Source of the DNA: Intrasporangiaceae bacterium
Lineage (GTDB): Bacteria > Actinomycetota > Actinomycetes > Actinomycetales > Dermatophilaceae
Assembly (NCBI GenBank): GCA_012518475.1
Contig: JAAYSB010000074.1
Location: forward strand, 1-6,605
Reading direction: 5' to 3'
Length of the DNA stretch: 6,605 bases
The notes under the pieces were generated by a model. That model worked only from the letters and a program-made list of their open reading frames with translations. It was not told the origin of the DNA and did no database searches. Shown piece after piece: positions 5,974 through 6,605 of the stretch; the first letter of the stretch is position 1; each line of letters opens with the position of its first letter. Made by a program: the position numbers and the translations under genes.

Positions 5974-6605
5974 ATGCGACGACTGTCCGGACTCGATGCT
6001 GCGTTCCTGGCCCTGGAGACACCTCACTCCACCGGCCACGTCGGAGGACTGTCGATCCTCGACCCGTCCACAGCGACCCAGGAGCTCAACCTCGAGCGCC
6101 TCATCTCGGTCCTCGAACCGAGGCTGGCCCTCGTCCCGGTCATGCGCCAGCGCCTTGTCGACGTCCCCTTCGGTCTGGATCAGCCGGTCTGGATCGATGA
6201 CGAGTACTTCGACGTCGAGTACCACGTCCGTGAGATCGCGCTGCCGAAGCCCGGCAACGACGAGCAGCTCGCCGAGCAGGTCTCGCGCATCCACGCCCGC
6301 CCACTCGACCGGGCCAAGCCGCTCTGGGAGACCTATCTGATCACCGGCCTCGAAGGCGGCCGGATGGCGGTCTACACCAAGCTCCACCACGCGGCCATCG
6401 ACGGAGTCTCCGGTGTCGAGATCCTCGCCCTGCTCTTCGACCTCACCCCCGAGCCCCGTGAGGTCCCGCTCCAGGAGTTTCACCCCCGTCCGGCCCCGAG
6501 CAGCCTCAAGCTCGGGAGAGACGCCCTGCTCAAGCTCGTCACCCGGCCCCTGCACGCGACCAAGATCGTCTCCGACGCCCTGCTCTCGGTGCCCTCGCTG
6601 GCCTC
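5974..6605 (+). CDS. Wax ester synthase / diacylglycerol acyltransferase (WS/DGAT), 3' end cut by the window
   Basis: Bifunctional acyltransferase that transfers acyl groups from acyl-CoA to fatty alcohols or diacylglycerol, giving storage wax esters or triacylglycerol. These enzymes act at the membrane/lipid-droplet surface. Seen in the first 210 residues, with no stop before the window ends: the usual N-terminus MRRLSGLDAAFLALETP, the conserved block ARPLDRAKPLWE at 108-119, and the active-site motif HHAAIDG at 138-144 (HHxxxDG, catalytic base His139). Full members are roughly 450-500 residues, so less than half is present and the C-terminal domain is missing only because the window stops. 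The ATG at 5974 is the only reasonable start, since it gives the family N-terminus exactly. It follows the hydrolase gene by 21 nt and may share its transcript or start from its own leaderless promoter. The family is certain; wax ester versus triacylglycerol preference cannot be judged. Confidence 0.95.
   Translation, partial: MRRLSGLDAAFLALETPHSTGHVGGLSILDPSTATQELNLERLISVLEPRLALVPVMRQRLVDVPFGLDQPVWIDDEYFDVEYHVREIALPKPGNDEQLAEQVSRIHARPLDRAKPLWETYLITGLEGGRMAVYTKLHHAAIDGVSGVEILALLFDLTPEPREVPLQEFHPRPAPSSLKLGRDALLKLVTRPLHATKIVSDALLSVPSLA

Noticed and set aside
5593..6555. Minus-strand 320-codon frame opposite the hydrolase and WS/DGAT genes
   Set aside because: Both plus-strand genes have clear catalytic motifs over this span; the antisense translation has none.

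Overview
The window is high-GC DNA with strong G/C preference at third codon positions, GTG and ATG starts, and five plus-strand protein genes. The gene content (a long actinobacterial-type LeuA, an LmeA/DUF2993 lipid-binding protein, an MMPL transporter and a wax ester synthase/diacylglycerol acyltransferase) points to an actinomycete. A member of the Micrococcales, perhaps Intrasporangiaceae/Dermatophilaceae, is my best guess; that placement is inference from protein flavour only.

Layout. (1) 1-2154: an MMPL/RND-family transporter, open at the left edge of the window. (2) 2158-2943: a membrane-anchored DUF2993/LmeA-like lipid-binding protein, three bases downstream and surely co-transcribed. 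(3) 2941-3030: two perfect tandem copies of a 45-bp unit. The first three bases of the unit are the stop codon of the lmeA-like gene. (4) 3095-3253: the leuA control region. It holds a TTGACG/CATACT promoter, a 13-codon leader peptide with three consecutive CTT leucine codons whose ATG sits where transcription should begin, and a stretch with nested inverted repeats and possible pseudoknot pairings up to the leuA start. This matches the position of the 'LEU element' predicted by comparative genomics upstream of actinobacterial leuA genes. (5) 3254-5035: leuA, 2-isopropylmalate synthase, with catalytic and leucine-feedback residues intact. (6) 5146-5952: an alpha/beta-hydrolase with a complete Ser-Asp-His triad. 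(7) 5974-6605: a WS/DGAT acyltransferase, cut by the right edge.

How it fits together. The left pair suggests envelope lipid transport, and the right pair suggests neutral-lipid (wax ester/triacylglycerol) turnover. leuA sits between them as an independently controlled gene for the first committed step of leucine synthesis, apparently under both leader-peptide (RNA) and allosteric (protein) leucine control. No mobile element, CRISPR array, tRNA or rRNA was seen. The best candidates for something under-described are the leuA leader architecture and the 45-bp tandem repeat.
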